Positions 43,087 to 54,407 are shown, numbered from the stretch's first letter. The stretch: 64,000 nt of DNA from Prorocentrum cordatum (GCA_963575745.1 CAUYUJ010017877.1:148145-212144), one strand, 5' to 3'. The notes: generated by a model from the letters alone, not told the origin. Made by a program: numbers and translations.

Positions 43087-44229
43087 TGCAGCGGGAAAAC
43101 CTTCCTCCCGTCGTCACGCTCGAGGAAAAGATGTCCGTGGCTTCTTCCCCTCCAGTCCTCCCAACCTCCCCAAGACGAGCACGTCACGTGGGTCCGAGAT
43201 TCAGGTGTTGTTGAGGGGCCGTCTGTATTTGTCGACGGCACGGCCTTCGATTCTCAGTTTCCAGATTTGTGCGTGTGCGGATGGGCGCTCGTGTCCATCA
43301 GCGATGGCCCTGGCACCCCGCAGCAGCGTGTCGATGCCCAGGTGACTGGACTTCTGTGCGAGCCGTTCCCTGATGTTGATGGGGCCGAGCTTCTCGCGGC
43401 CATTTCTGTTCTTGTTCTGGCTATGCCCCCATCCACGTTTTTGTCGAATTCTGATTTCGTGGTCCGTGGGATCCTGCAGAAGGGCGATGCTGCCACGACC
43501 GAACCCAGATCCGCGTGGGCCCATCTTTGGAGAAGTTTCTGGAGGCGTCTTGAGGACTTCGGAGGCCTGAGACACTCTGGGCTCCAAGTCTCCAGGGTCA
43601 AGGCTCATGCCTCCGAAGCCGACGTCCAGGCTGGCCGCGTGCGCGGCTTCGAGCGCGCGGGCAACGCCTTGGCCGACCAGGCGGCCAAAGAGGCCGTGCG
43701 GCCCCACCGCGCTCCGCCTGCTTTGCTCTCTCGCTTTCAGCAGTCGGACTTGCTCGTGGTCAGTGTCGGTTTTTGGATTGCGATGGCGGGCACTGCTGCA
43801 GCCGAACACGACACTACCCACAAAGCCACATCTAAACGCCCCGCCCCCACCCTCCAGTTGTACAACCCGAAGGTCGTGCACTCTGTGGTGTCCGTGGGCA
43901 TCGCTGTGTGGTGCCGTGTCTGCAGGCGCTTGGGGGTTACACCTGGGGGAGATTGCGGGGGCAGCGTTCTTCCGAGGGCTACCGCTGCGTCGCGGTCCCT
44001 AATGTCTGCTGGTCACCGTCCCCAAAAGCTTCTGGCAGTCCTATTCACCTCTGGTGCCCCTGCTCCCCAGGGACCTGGACGGGGGGGGCCGCGAGCGGTC
44101 AGGACGTCCAAAACGGCCTCGGCGAGGAAACCAAATTCATTTATTTATCATGGTTCTGGCCCCATTTTGGCCTCCCGGGGGGGCAAGGCTAATTCATGCT
44201 CCGCTCTTCTTCGAAGCCAGCATCATTGA
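43087..44229 (+). pseudogene. RNase H domain, 3' fragment of a retroelement
   Basis: The frame opens after a TAG at 43084-43086. The domain starts about 43222: PSVFVDGTAFDSQFPDLCVCGWALV (first catalytic Asp in FVDG), VDGAELLAAI-type helix with the Glu, FLSNSDFVVRGI with the second Asp, then SRVKAHASEADV and GNALADQAAKEAV with the late His and Asp. All expected active-site residues are visible. After it come HSVVSVGIAVWCRVCRRLG, resembling the Cys-containing tail of dinoflagellate retroelements, and then a probable frame break near 43925 (another frame reads ALGGYTWGRLRG). No RT lies upstream here, so this is a 5'-truncated or broken element; the upstream border is a GGA tract. Confidence 0.85.
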
Positions 44230-44395
44230 TTGTACTCGGGTTTTGGCCCCATTTTGGCCTCCTGAGGGGGAAACCCTACTTGAAGCTCCCCTCTTCTTTG
44301 AAGCCAAACCCTTTTTTGAGTAGATTTTGGCCCCATTGTGGCCTCCTGCGGGGGCAAACCTAATTGAAGCTCCCTTCTTCTTTGATCGATGTCCT
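44157..44395. repeat. Tandem repeat of about 86 bp, three copies
   Basis: 'ggccccattttggcctcc' at 44157, 44245 and (with one change) 44329; each copy then has 'gaagctcccctcttctttga'. Confidence 0.9.
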
Positions 44396-44545
44396 CCAAG
44401 ATGGCCCCAAGAAGCGCCCAGGAGGCCCCAAGAGGCCCCAAAATGGCCCCAAGAAACCCCAAGAGGCCCCCAGAAAACCCCCAACAGGATCCCAACCGGC
44501 CCAAAGAGGCCCCCCCGAGGCACCCAAGACGCAGAAAAAACCCTC
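44395..44545. repeat. CCAAGA-type short interspersed repeat
   Basis: 'ccaagatggccccaagaagc', 'gcccaggaggccccaagagg' and similar to about 44540. Confidence 0.8.
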
Positions 44546-44756
44546 AGGACGACCCTATACTCGCCTGGGCGTCGTTTCTGGATGGGCTGGTGGGGATATT
44601 TTTGTTGTTTGATCTGCGGCCCGCAAGGAAGAGTCCAGAGGGCGTGTCAATCGGGCTGACTGGGGCACAGAGCCAGATAATTTGCGAACCCAGCCGTCAC
44701 TGTCGACAGCCGACCGCACATGCAATCACGCAGAGCAAATTAGCGGACAGGTGGGG

Positions 44757-44957
44757 AATTCAGGGAGACGCATCTTAGCGTCGAGAATGCGAGGGGTCGC
44801 CGAGACGGCGCCACCTCAACGCGACAAAATATACTCATGGGCCGGTACAAAGCGCAACCCGACCAGCCCCAATATAAGTCGTCGTCTTCAGGGAAACGCA
44901 TCTTAGCGTCGAGAATGCGAGGAGTCGCCGAGACGGCGCCGGCTCAACACGACGCGG
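44757..44957. repeat. Duplicated 65-bp module, about 130 bp apart
   Basis: 'gcatcttagcgtcgagaatg' followed by 'cgagg.gtcgccgagacggc' occurs at about 44769 and 44899, nearly identical, with a unique 60-bp stretch between. Confidence 0.93.
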
Positions 44958-45990
44958 GGGGGAGGAGGGGGCGAAGGGAGGAGAGGAGCGGGCGGCGACG
45001 AGGGGAGGGGGGGTAGGAAACCAGGCCTCACTCACAGAACACCTCACGTGTTCGAGTCTCACTCACGGAACGCTCGAAGCGGGCTCCACTGAACCAGGCA
45101 CCTGAGGAATTGACGTGAGGACCCAACATGGCGAGATCGGAAAGGAGGCCAGGCGACACTGACTGCCGAGGACCCAACAGAGCGTTGCCCGGGGCGGGTC
45201 AGGGGGGAAGGTCGCCGGCGCCGCGCAGCGGGACGGGCCCGTCGAGGAAAGGCTGAGCCTGCCAAAGGATGAACCACTTGTGCCGGAGAGTGCCTTACCA
45301 GGGCCCACCCGCAGGTGGTGGTCGAATGGCCCGTCACCGCAGTCGTTTAGGGAGGGGGGGGCGCAGACGATAGCCGCAACCCAGCTGTAACCAGGGGAGG
45401 AGGAGGAGGAGGAGGAGGAGGAGGAGGAGGAGGAGGAGAGCCATGTGGCGACACAGGCGGTCGAGGACCCAACATGGCGTAGTCGGAATGTAGTCAGGGG
45501 GAAGGCGCCGGCCAGGCGGGGGGGAAACGCCACCAGAGCAAGGCCACCTCGTCGGAGGAGCATCGTCGTCACTGTCGGACACCTGCCCGGCGCCACCGAC
45601 TCAGGTGCAGCTGCCACTGCCGGGCCCAGTCGACGTTGAGGCCCAGCGCGTCGCTGAGGACCCGCGGGACACGCAGTCCGTCCACACTGCGGTCCGTCCT
45701 CAAGGAGAGGCACGGCACGTCCGACAACAGCTCGTCAGAACCAAAATAAAGAAATAATGAGACCCCCAATCGCGCTGATGAGTACGGTGCACAACTCGTA
45801 GTCAACAGAGAAGGTGGATCCAAAAGTAGAAACCCAGACTGTCCACGGTATAGCCACACGCGCAGCACGCAGACAGAAGGGAACATAACTGAAGTCGACG
45901 GTATAGCCACACACGCAGCACGTAGACAACAGCAAGCATGTGTGTGTGTGTTGTTTTCCCGTTCGGCGGTCATGGGTGGCCATGCTCTTC
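44958..45990. other. No gene recognised; short GGA run and related duplications
   Basis: 'ggacccaacatggcg' occurs at about 45120 and 45465. A GGA run is at 45399-45438. Around 45830-45935 'gtatagccacac.cgcagcacg' occurs twice. Open frames have no domain. Confidence 0.55.
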
Positions 45991-45999
45991 TGCAGGGTC

Positions 46000-46475
46000 T
46001 CGAGGAGGAGGAGCAGGAGCAGGAGCAGGAGGAGGAGGAGGAGGAGGAGGAGGAGGAGGAGGAGGAGGAGGCGGAGGAGGAGGAGGAGGAGGAGGAGGAG
46101 GAGGAGGAGGAGGAGGAGCAGGAGGAGGGGGAGGAGGAGGAGGAGGAGGGGAGAGGAGGAGGAGGAGGCGGAGGAGGAAAGGAGGAGGAGGAATAGGAGG
46201 AGAAAATAGGAGGAGGAGGGAGGAGGAGGAGAGGAGGAGGAGGAGGAGGAGGAGGAGGAGGAAGGAGGGGAGGAGAGAAAGGAGGAGAGGAACGAGGAAG
46301 AGGCGGAGGAGGAGAAAGGAAGAGGAGGAGGAGGAGGAGAGAGAGGAGGAGGAGGAGGAGGAGGGAGGAGGAGGAGGAGGGAGGAGGAGGAGGAGGAGGA
46401 GGGGGGGGAGGAGGAAGGAGGAGGAGGGGAGGAGGGCAGAGGGAGGAGGAGGAGGAGGAGGAGGAGGAGGAGGAG
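46000..46475. repeat. GGA trinucleotide tract
   Basis: GGA/GAG triplets with sparse CGG, CAG, GGGG and AAG interruptions. The 641-codon plus-strand frame crossing it is a repeat artefact. Confidence 0.95.
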
Positions 46476-46649
46476 ATGCCCAGGCCTTCCGGGGGAGAGG
46501 GGGCCGCAGAATCGAAGCCGACTCCGTGCCGCGCCACCCCTCGGGGGGCCCGCCTTGGGTGCCGCGCCGTCGCCGCAGGAGGCAGACGGGGCAGGGAGGG
46601 GAGGGAAGAAGGAAGCTCGCGTGCGCCCCCCCCCCTGGCCCCTCTCGGG

Positions 46650-46985
46650 GGGCGTCCAGGGGGGGGGGGGGGGGGGCGCAAGTCATGGCCGGCGGCATTG
46701 TGCGCAAGCCCAGGGGTAGGGCCAGGGTCGTAGTGAAAACCATGGACTACCTACCAGACCACCCCAACCCAACCCGAAGACCCGAATTTCGGGTTGGGGG
46801 GGGTACGGGTTCCATATGTGTTTTCTCGATGTTCCCCGACCCCCCCCCCACTGGAAATGGAGGTCAATTTGAGGCCTTCGGATTGGGTTGGGGTGGTTTG
46901 GTGGGTGGTGAAAACAAGACGAGGCGCCATGAAATCTGGGGAGATATCATGGCCCTCGCCATGATATCCCTCCCCCTTCCCTCCC
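46650..46985. repeat. Dispersed repeat R2, copy 2, interrupted by element D
   Basis: 'ggcgtccagggggggg', 'gcgcaagtcatggccggcgg', 'ggccagggtcgtagtgaaaa' on the left; 'aaaacaagacgaggcgccat', 'ggggagatatcatggccctc' on the right. Between them sits a 167-bp insertion absent from the 26.2-kb copy. Confidence 0.88.
46741..46907. mobile_element. Inverted-repeat element family D, inserted copy (167 bp)
   Basis: The left end contains CTACCAGACCACCCCAACCC, the right end is its near reverse complement (GGGTTGGGGTGGTTTGGTGG), about 30 bp of inverted repeat. GTGAAAAC flanks it on both sides (46733-46740, 46908-46915), an apparent 8-bp target duplication; the empty site at 26.28 kb has a single AAAAC. An internal hairpin CCCGAA-TTTCGGG lies near 46780. 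Confidence 0.85.
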
Positions 46986-47302
46986 CTCCTCCTCTCACCT
47001 GGTCCCTGTGCCGATGCAGCTCCCCAACCCGCTTTCTCCCCCTCCCCACCCCCCTCCTCCACCCCCTCCTCCACCTCGTCCTCTGTCCTCCCAATCCTTC
47101 CCCCCCGCCCCCCTCTCCGCTTCCGCTCCCCCCGGGGAGCTTCCGAGAACGCCCGAGAGACTTGGAAACCCCGTCGAAAGCGCTCGCACACCGACGAACA
47201 TCGCAACCGAGCGAGCTTGCTGAAGCATCCTCCGCTCGTGCTCCACCGCCCACCCCAGGAGGACGCCGACCGCTCACCCACTCCGATCCTGGCCATGCCT
47301 CT

Positions 47303-47493
47303 TTCGAAAGCTGGGCGAGGGCTGCGAAAACCGTGGCTGCTAACACGGCCCTCCCGGAAGGAAAAAACAGCTTCCCGGAAGGAGGCGCGGCACGCGAAAC
47401 AGTCAACGGGCTTCTTCCAGGAAGGACGGAGACAACTTCCCGGAGGTCGATTTTAGCAGCCACGGATTTAGCAGCCCTTGCCCGGCTTCCGAG
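47303..47493. mobile_element. Inverted-repeat element family C, copy 2 (~191 bp)
   Basis: The left end reads TTCGAAAGCTGGGCGAGGGC, the right end GCCCTTGCCCGGCTTCCGAG. Inverted repeats of about 50 bp include 'ccgtggctgctaa' / 'ttagcagccacgg'. The middle aligns with 29500-29590 in reverse. The target duplication is not clear. Confidence 0.83.
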
Positions 47494-47616
47494 TCTTGGC
47501 GAGGGAAACAGCTGCACCAATCCTGCGCCCAGGGTTGGCCTGGCTGGGACCGGTGCAGGCGCTGAGCTTGGGGGAAGCATGTCCCGAGGGAAACAGGTCC
47601 TGGACCCCGGGGCGTC

Positions 47617-47787
47617 CGCCTCCTCCTCCTCCTCTTCCTCCTCCTCCTCCTCCTCCTCCTCCTCTTCCTCCTCCGCCTCCGCCTCCGCCTCCTCCGCCTC
47701 CTCCGCCTCCTCCTCCTCCTCCTCGTCCTCGTCCTCCTCCTCCTCCTCCTCCTCCTCCTCCTCCTCCTCCTCCTCCTCCTCCTCCTC

Positions 47788-47818
<31 letters not shown>

Positions 47819-47835
47819 TCCTCCTCCTCCAAGGC
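47617..47835. repeat. CCT trinucleotide tract
   Basis: CTC/CCT triplets with GCC and CGT variants. Confidence 0.95.
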
Positions 47836-48094
47836 CAACTGTTTATCCCCAGTCGTTTCCTGACACTTCCAGGGCCCGTGGGAGGCCCCGGGAGCCCGGG
47901 GACCGTGAGAGACCTGGGAGACAGCTTCCCTCACGGCGGAAGCGTGCAACGGGCGCCCGCCAGCCGTGCCCCGCGTGCCCCGCCGGAGCGGCGCGTAGTC
48001 CAGGAGCCCATCGCCCTCCTCGGAGTCGCGGAGGGGGGCCTCCTGCGAGTCCGACGACTCCATCCTGGGGGAAGTCGCCAGGGGGGGCAAACCA

Positions 48095-48169
48095 GGATGA
48101 AGATGATGATGATGACGATGATGATGACGATGATGGTGATGATGATGATGAAGATGCTGATGATGATGG

Positions 48170-48200
<31 letters not shown>

Positions 48201-48360
48201 GATGCTGATGATGATGATGATGGTGATGATCATGGTGATGATGGTGCTGGTGATCGTGGTGATGCTGGTGATGGTGATCGTGGTGATGCTGGTGATGATC
48301 AGGACGATGACATGACGATGATGGTGATGATGATTGTGGTGCTGATGGCGATGATGAATA
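48095..48360. repeat. GATGAT trinucleotide tract
   Basis: GAT/ATG triplets with GGT, GCT and CGT variants; poly-Asp, poly-Met and poly-Ile frames are artefacts. Confidence 0.94.
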
Positions 48361-48539
48361 TCCGCCGACCCTAGAGGCGTGTGCGATATCCTTTGTGCTA
48401 AGCCTACACGAATGCCATCGACACCTCACTCCTTGACACTTCACCACCCGTCAATGCCTCTCCGCCCTGGGATCTCCCACCCACGTCCTCTACACGATAC
48501 GTTCTGGCCCGAACCCTCCGACACCCACCAACGCCTCCC

Positions 48540-51235
48540 TCCTCGCCCTCCTCCTCGCCCTGGCATCCGCATTCTGGGAGAACTCTGTTCTTCGGACCCC
48601 TCACACGACAATTTCGCGACCGAAACTCACCCATACCCCTCTCCTCGCCCCGGCATCCGCATCCAGGGAGAACTCTGTTCTTGGGACTCCCCACGCGACA
48701 ATTTCGCACCCGAAACTCTCCCACACCCCCCTCCCCGCCCCAGCATCCTCACTCTGGGAAAACTCTGTTCTTGGCACCACGTCCCGACACCACGCTCCCA
48801 CCACGTCCCGACACCCCCATCCACGGCAGCTCTGTTCTTGGGTCCCCCCAACCCGGAATTTCTCGCTCGGAACCACCGACGCCCCCCCCCAAACGCTCTC
48901 ACCACGTCCCGACACCTGCATCCACGGCAGCTCTGTTCTTGGGACCCCCCAACCCGCAATTTCCCGCTCGGAACCCACCGACGCCCCCCCCACGCTCCCA
49001 CCACGTCCCGACACCCCCATCCACGGCCGCTCTGTTCTTGGGATCCCCCAGCCCGCAATTTCTCGCCCAGAACCCACCGACGCCCCCCCCCCCACGCTCC
49101 CACCACGTCCCGACACCCCCATCCACGTTGTTCTTGGGACTCCCAACCCGCAATTTCTCGCCCGGAACCCACCGAACGCCTCCCCCCACGCTCCCACCAC
49201 GTCCCGACACCCCCATCCACGGCAGCTCCGTTCTTGGGACCCCCCACCCCGCAATTTCTCGCTCGGAACCCACCGACGCGACCCCCGCGCTCCCACCACG
49301 TACGACACCCCCATCCACGGCAGCTCTGGTTCTTGGCACCCCCCAACCCGCAATTTCTCGCCCGGAAACCCACCAAAAACGCCCCCCCCCCCCCGCACGC
49401 TCTCACCACGTCCCGACACCTGCATCCACGGGAGCTCTGTTCTTGGGACCCCCCAACCCGCAATTTCTCGCCCGGAACCCACCGACGCCCTCCCCACGCT
49501 CACACCATTTCCCGACACCCCCATCCACGGCAGCTCTGTTCTTGGGATCCTCCAACCTGCAATTTCTCGTCCGGAATCCACCGACGCCCCCCCATACGCT
49601 CCCACCACGTCCTGACACGCCCATCCACGGCAGCTCTGTTCTTGGGACCCCCCAACCCGCAATTTCTCACCCGCAACCTACCGACGCTCCTCTCTCACGC
49701 TCCCACCCCGTGCCCGCACTTACATCCACGGCAGCTCCGTTCTTGGGATGCCCCAGCCCGCAATTTCTCGCCCGCAACCCAACGACGCCCCCCCCCGCGC
49801 TCCCACCACGTCCCCCCCCCACGCTCCCACCACGTCCCGACACTCCCATCCACGGCAGCTCCGTTCTTGGGACCCCCCAATCTGCAATTTCTCGCTCGGA
49901 ACCCACCGACGCCCCCCCTCACGCTCCCACCACGACACCCCCATGCACGGCGGCACTGTTCCCTGGGCCCTCCAACCCCGCAATGTCTCGCGCAGAACCC
50001 ACGACGCCCCCCCCACTCCCATCACGTCCCGACACCCCATGCACGGCAGCTCTGTTCTTGAGACCTCCCATTTCGCAATTTCTCGCCCGGAAACCCGCCG
50101 ACGCCCCTCCCCCCGCTCCACGCGTCCGGACACCCGCATCCACGGCAGCTCTGTTCTTCGAACCCCCCAACCCGCAATTTCTCACCCGGAACCCACCGAC
50201 GACCCCCCCCCCCACGCTCCCACCACGTCCCGACACCCCCATCCACGGCAGCTCCCACCACGTCCCGACATCCCCATCCACGGCAGCTCTGTTCTTGGGA
50301 CCCCCCAACCCGCAATTTCTCGCACGGAACCCGCCGACACCCCCCCGCCCACGCTCCCACGACGTCCCGACCACCCCAATCCACTGCAGCTCTGTTCTTG
50401 GGATCCCGAACTCGCAATTCCTCGCCCGGAATTCACCGACGCCCCCCCCCACGCTCCCACCACGCCCCGACACCCCCATCTACGGCAGCTCTGTTCTTGG
50501 GACCCCCCAGCCCGCAATTTCTCACCCAGAACCCACCGACGCCCTCCCTCCACGCGACCACCACGTCCCGACACCCCCATCCACGGCAGCTCTGTTCTTG
50601 GGACCCCCAAACCCGCAATTTCCCGCCCGGATCCCACCGACGCCCCCCCCCACGCTCCCATTACGTCCCGACACCCTCATCAACGGCCGCTCTGTTCTTG
50701 CGACCCCCCAACCCGGAATTTCTCGCCCGGAACCCACCGAGGCTCTCCCCCACGCTCCCACCACGATCCGACACCCTCCTCCACGGCAGCTCTGTTCTTG
50801 GAACCTCCCAACCCGCAATTTCTCGCTCGGAACCACCGACGCCCCTTCCCCACGCTCCCACCACGTGTCGACACTCCCATCCACGGCAGCTCTGTTCTTC
50901 GGCACCCCCAACCCGCAATTTCTTGCTCGGAACCCATTGACGCCCCCCCCCGAACCCACGCCCCCACCACCACGCCGCTCCGCTCTTGGGCACCCAGCCC
51001 GCAATTTCTCGCCCGAACCCACCGCGCCCCCACCCCGCGCTCCCACCACGTCCCGTAAACTGCATCCACGGCAGCTCTGTTCTTAGGACCCCCCAACCTG
51101 CAATTTCTCGCCCGGAACCCACCGACGCCCCCCCCGCGCTCTCACCACGTCCCGACACCTGCATCCACGGCAGCTCTGTTCTGGGGACTCCCCACCCCAC
51201 GGCAGCTCAGTTCTTGGGGCCCCCGACCACGGCAC
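48540..51235. repeat. ~97-bp minisatellite, about 25-28 copies
   Basis: The unit reads 'ctcccaccacgtcccgacac', 'ccccatccacggcagctctg', 'ttcttgggaccccccaaccc', 'gcaatttctcgcccggaacc', 'caccgacgcccccccca'. A variant leads in at 48560-48760 ('gacaatttcgc'). Length varies mainly in the C homopolymer. Frames of up to 801 codons on the plus strand and 353 on the minus strand run through it because the unit lacks stops; the unit length is not a multiple of 3 and indels shift phase, so I do not call a protein. The array ends inside the region of the helicase pseudogene tail. Confidence 0.95.
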
Positions 51236-51289
51236 TTCCACTTGTCTTTTCCACCTCCTAAGAGCCCATAAGCATAAGCCGCCAGAGCC

Positions 51290-52690
51290 TGCGCCTTTCC
51301 CCACTCCACGCGCGCCGGCTACCTGCTGTTTCTTCGTCACCGACTCCAAACTCCTCTCAGCGACTTCCTTCCTCCTCCGCTCTTCATGCGCGAAACACTT
51401 GTTGCAGCTTTGCTTATTATTTGGTTTCTTCGAATTCCGCCCGGCCAGCCAACGGCTGAATTCCACCTTCGGCATCGCGCCCTTGCAGCCAATGCACTTC
51501 CAACATCCCCGCTGTATCTTGTCTCCCTCGACGCAACGCTTGCATTTGCGATCTCGATCAGCTGCGCTTGTCCACATGGTCCGCGAACGAATCACGTCCC
51601 CGCGCCACTTCGCACGCAGCGCAAATCTTCAAGCTCGCAGCTGACGCCTCGATGCAGCGCGCGCACTTGCGGTTGTGAGCAGCCCATTTCTCCCACATTC
51701 GATTCGAAAAAAACAATCTCGTCCCTGCGCCACATGGCACCCAATGCAGAACCTCACGTCTTTCCGCGACGCCCTGTCCCGCTCTGCAGCTGCAGCATCG
51801 ACGCAACTGGAACAAAGAATCGACGTTTCCGAAGCGTGGGTCAGCTTGTGATCTGAAAACTCGGCCTTCCTCTTAGACTCCCCACATTTCGAGCACACAA
51901 CCCGTTTTGCTTCTTCGGCGCGGACCTTCTCCTCCTCCCTCTACAACTTCTTACAAGCTTTGCATGTGGGTTCGTCGTAGACCTGTTCCGCTTTGGCGAA
52001 TTCTTCTGGTAACTTCTGCTGGCCGCAGCGGGAACACTTCAGGTGCTTCTTCAGCTCCTCGCAATCTAAACACATCCCCCCTCTACACCGGCTGTTCCCT
52101 GCCAGCTCCCACTGATACTGGGCGAACGCTTCTTCGTACTTTCGAACCTCGCACGCGCGGCAACTCCGTCTCTCGGGACAGTCCACGCAGCGCCGCGTCG
52201 TCAACTTCGACGCGTGGTGCTGTGACGCGTGGAAAGCCTCCTGGCACTTCCACAGCCCACATTCCATGCGTTGCCACGGTGTGCCCGCCCTCTTCTTATC
52301 TTCCAGGCACACGGTGCACGCGCGGAGCCCGTCTGCGCGGCTCCACTGCCCGACCATTGGGTACATATTCTTGTACTTCGTGCACCCGCAGACCGCGCAC
52401 CTGCCGGACAACATGAACTCCTTCTCTATCGCCTCCCAATCCAAGTCTTCTCCGCGCAACGTGCGCAGCAGCAAGTCCGGGCCCTGCCGTTCGTCCTTCT
52501 TCTGATACGGCGCAATGTCGAAAGGGCGAAAGATCAGCATGTCCTCGCGGCGCTGCACCCGCGTCAGTGCCACGTAGCTCGACAGAGGTGACGTGCCTCC
52601 GCCGATGCCCAGGTCCACTATGACACCCTGTTTGAACGTCTGCCCCTGCGCCGCATGGGCCGTCACTCCGAAGGCTGGGGCTAGTGGGAA
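51290..52690 (-). pseudogene. PIF1-type helicase C-terminus fused to Cys-rich zinc ribbons, broken
   Basis: Reading starts abruptly at 52690 with FPLAPAFGVTAHAAQGQTFK, the helicase TAHAAQGQT block, then SYVALTRVQRREDMLIFRPF, the last superfamily 1 motif. After it come repeated Cys modules: CAVCGC, CTVCLED, RRCVDCPERRSCRACEVRKYEEAF, CLDCEELKKHLKCSRCGQQKLPEEF, resembling Stc1-like zinc ribbons. An in-frame TAG sits at 51941-51943; the same frame goes on with VVCSKCGESKRKAEF. Further modules (ICAACEVARGRDSF, CWKCIGCKGAMPKVEFSRW) lie in two other frames, so at least two frameshifts follow. The whole ATPase core is missing. A stop (TAG) directly precedes 52690, so the 5' end is truncated or an intron border. 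Function, if any once existed: DNA unwinding, possibly of a mobile element; now inactive. Confidence 0.85.
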
Positions 52691-53000
52691 CTAGCCGGGA
52701 ATGGGCCGTATTAGTTATTCATAATATTAAGATTACCCGTAGTAGGATCAGAAGTAGTAGTATAATTCGTAATATTACATGTATGTGTCTGTATATATTT
52801 CTTTGTCGTAGCATTCGTAATGATATTCGTATTGTTCGGATTTGTACTACTGTGCTTTCTTCTTCGGTGTAGTACTAGTGTTCACATTTTTCGTACTACT
52901 CGCATTCGTATTCGTATGATTGGTACTAACACTAGTACGCTATGTCTTATTACCCGTCTTCTTCTTATTGTTACGATTATTATGTGATGTTGTGTTCCTC
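52691..53000. repeat. AT-rich degenerate ATTCGTA repeat
   Basis: 'attcgtaatattac', 'gcattcgtaatgatattcgt', 'cgcattcgtattcgtatgat', 'tagtactag': loosely repeated 6-7-mers. It begins at the truncation point of the helicase pseudogene. Confidence 0.65.
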
Positions 53001-53560
53001 TTTCTTCAGCATCCTTTTCCTCCTCGTCCTCCTCTTCCTCCTTCTCCTCCTCCCTGCCTCAGTGTTCTATCTCTCTCTCTCTCTCGCTCGCCATTGGCAG
53101 CATTACCTTAGATCACCAGTGCTGACCTGGAGCGGGACACCTCCAGGGATCGACAAACCTCACAAAACAGCGAGTCACACATTAGAGAGATACGCTCGTC
53201 CAGGTCCACCGAACCGTCTCTTCGGGTGGAGCCCATGTACACACTGCTGGAAGGGCACACGCTGTGAGATTCGATGTGGAATATGACTGGTTTGAGGGAA
53301 CGGGTGCAACACCCGTCCAATTATCCCCGAGAGCGCCTGGTCCACTGGGGGAGCCCAAAGGGGATAACATGCTGGAACGGTTCCGGGGTGATTTTTCATC
53401 TGGGACGCCCCGAATTTCTGCCTGGGGGCCCAACCGAGAAAGAAGGCTCCCCCTAAAGCAGCTACAGCTGGAAAATTGTAAATCTCGGCTCGGGCACACC
53501 CTCCCTCGAATAGAGGGCCTCTGGTGCTACGGGACATCCCACATGGAAAAAACACCACCA
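53001..53560. other. No gene recognised
   Basis: A short CTC run (53030-53060) and CTCTCT (53073-53092), then mixed sequence to the CAT tract. No domain in any frame. Confidence 0.5.
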
Positions 53561-53582
53561 CCACCATCATCATATTCTTCGT

Positions 53583-53626
<44 letters not shown>

Positions 53627-54405
53627 GCATCATCATCATCATCACCGTCACCATCACCATCACCATCACCATCACCGTCATCCTCATCATCATCTTCATC
53701 ATCATCACTAGAACAACCGCAACATCATCATCAGCAGCAGCAGCAGCAGCATCAAAATAATCATCAGCATTATCATCAAATTCTTCATCATCACCATCAT
53801 CAGCAGCGGCAGCATCGACATGAACCTCCTCCTCCTCTTCCTCATCATCATCATATACATCATCATCGCCATTATCATCACCATCATCACCATCCTCATC
53901 ATCATCATCAACATCATCATCATCGTCAACATCATCGTCGTCATCCGCCGCAAAAGCCGCATCACCATATCCATCTTCATCTCCACCCGCATCAGCCACA
54001 CCATCATCAACATCAACACCATCATCCTCATCCTCATCCTCATGCTCATCATCATGATCACCGTCATCGTAACCATCTCCATCACCATCATCCTCATCAT
54101 CATGATCACCGTCACCATCACCGTCTCCATCACCATCCTCCTCATCATCATCAGCATCCGCATCAGCATCAGCATCATCATCCTCATGCTCATCGTCATC
54201 ATCAACATCATCATCATCACAATCAACACCACGATGACCATCATTCTCATCATCATTAGCATCAGCATCAGCATCATCATCATCATCGTCATCACCATCG
54301 TCATCATCATCATCATCATCCTCATGCTCATCGTCATCATCAACATCAACATCATCACCATCATCATCATCACCATCATCACCACCACCACCATCAGCAT
54401 CACCA
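53560..54405. repeat. CAT trinucleotide tract, ~0.85 kb
   Basis: CAT/TCA triplets with CAG, CCA, CGT, CCT variants, like 22.9-23.7 kb. Long His/Ile/Met frames are artefacts. Confidence 0.95.
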
Positions 54406-54407
54406 TG

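Noticed and set aside
44157-44350. 'ccattttggcctcc' repeats as leader relics
   Set aside because: Shares CCATTTTGGC but lacks CTCAAG and CCGTAG; better explained as an 86-bp minisatellite.
45030-45075. B-box-like 'gttcgagtctc' as a tRNA gene
   Set aside because: No matching A box, and no cloverleaf can be drawn around it.
45938-47863. 641-codon plus-strand frame
   Set aside because: It joins a GGA tract, the R2 repeat with element D, element C and a CCT tract. No domain; it exists because these repeats lack stops.
46864-48447. 527-codon minus-strand frame
   Set aside because: His- and Glu-rich read-through of GAT and CCT tracts plus element C.
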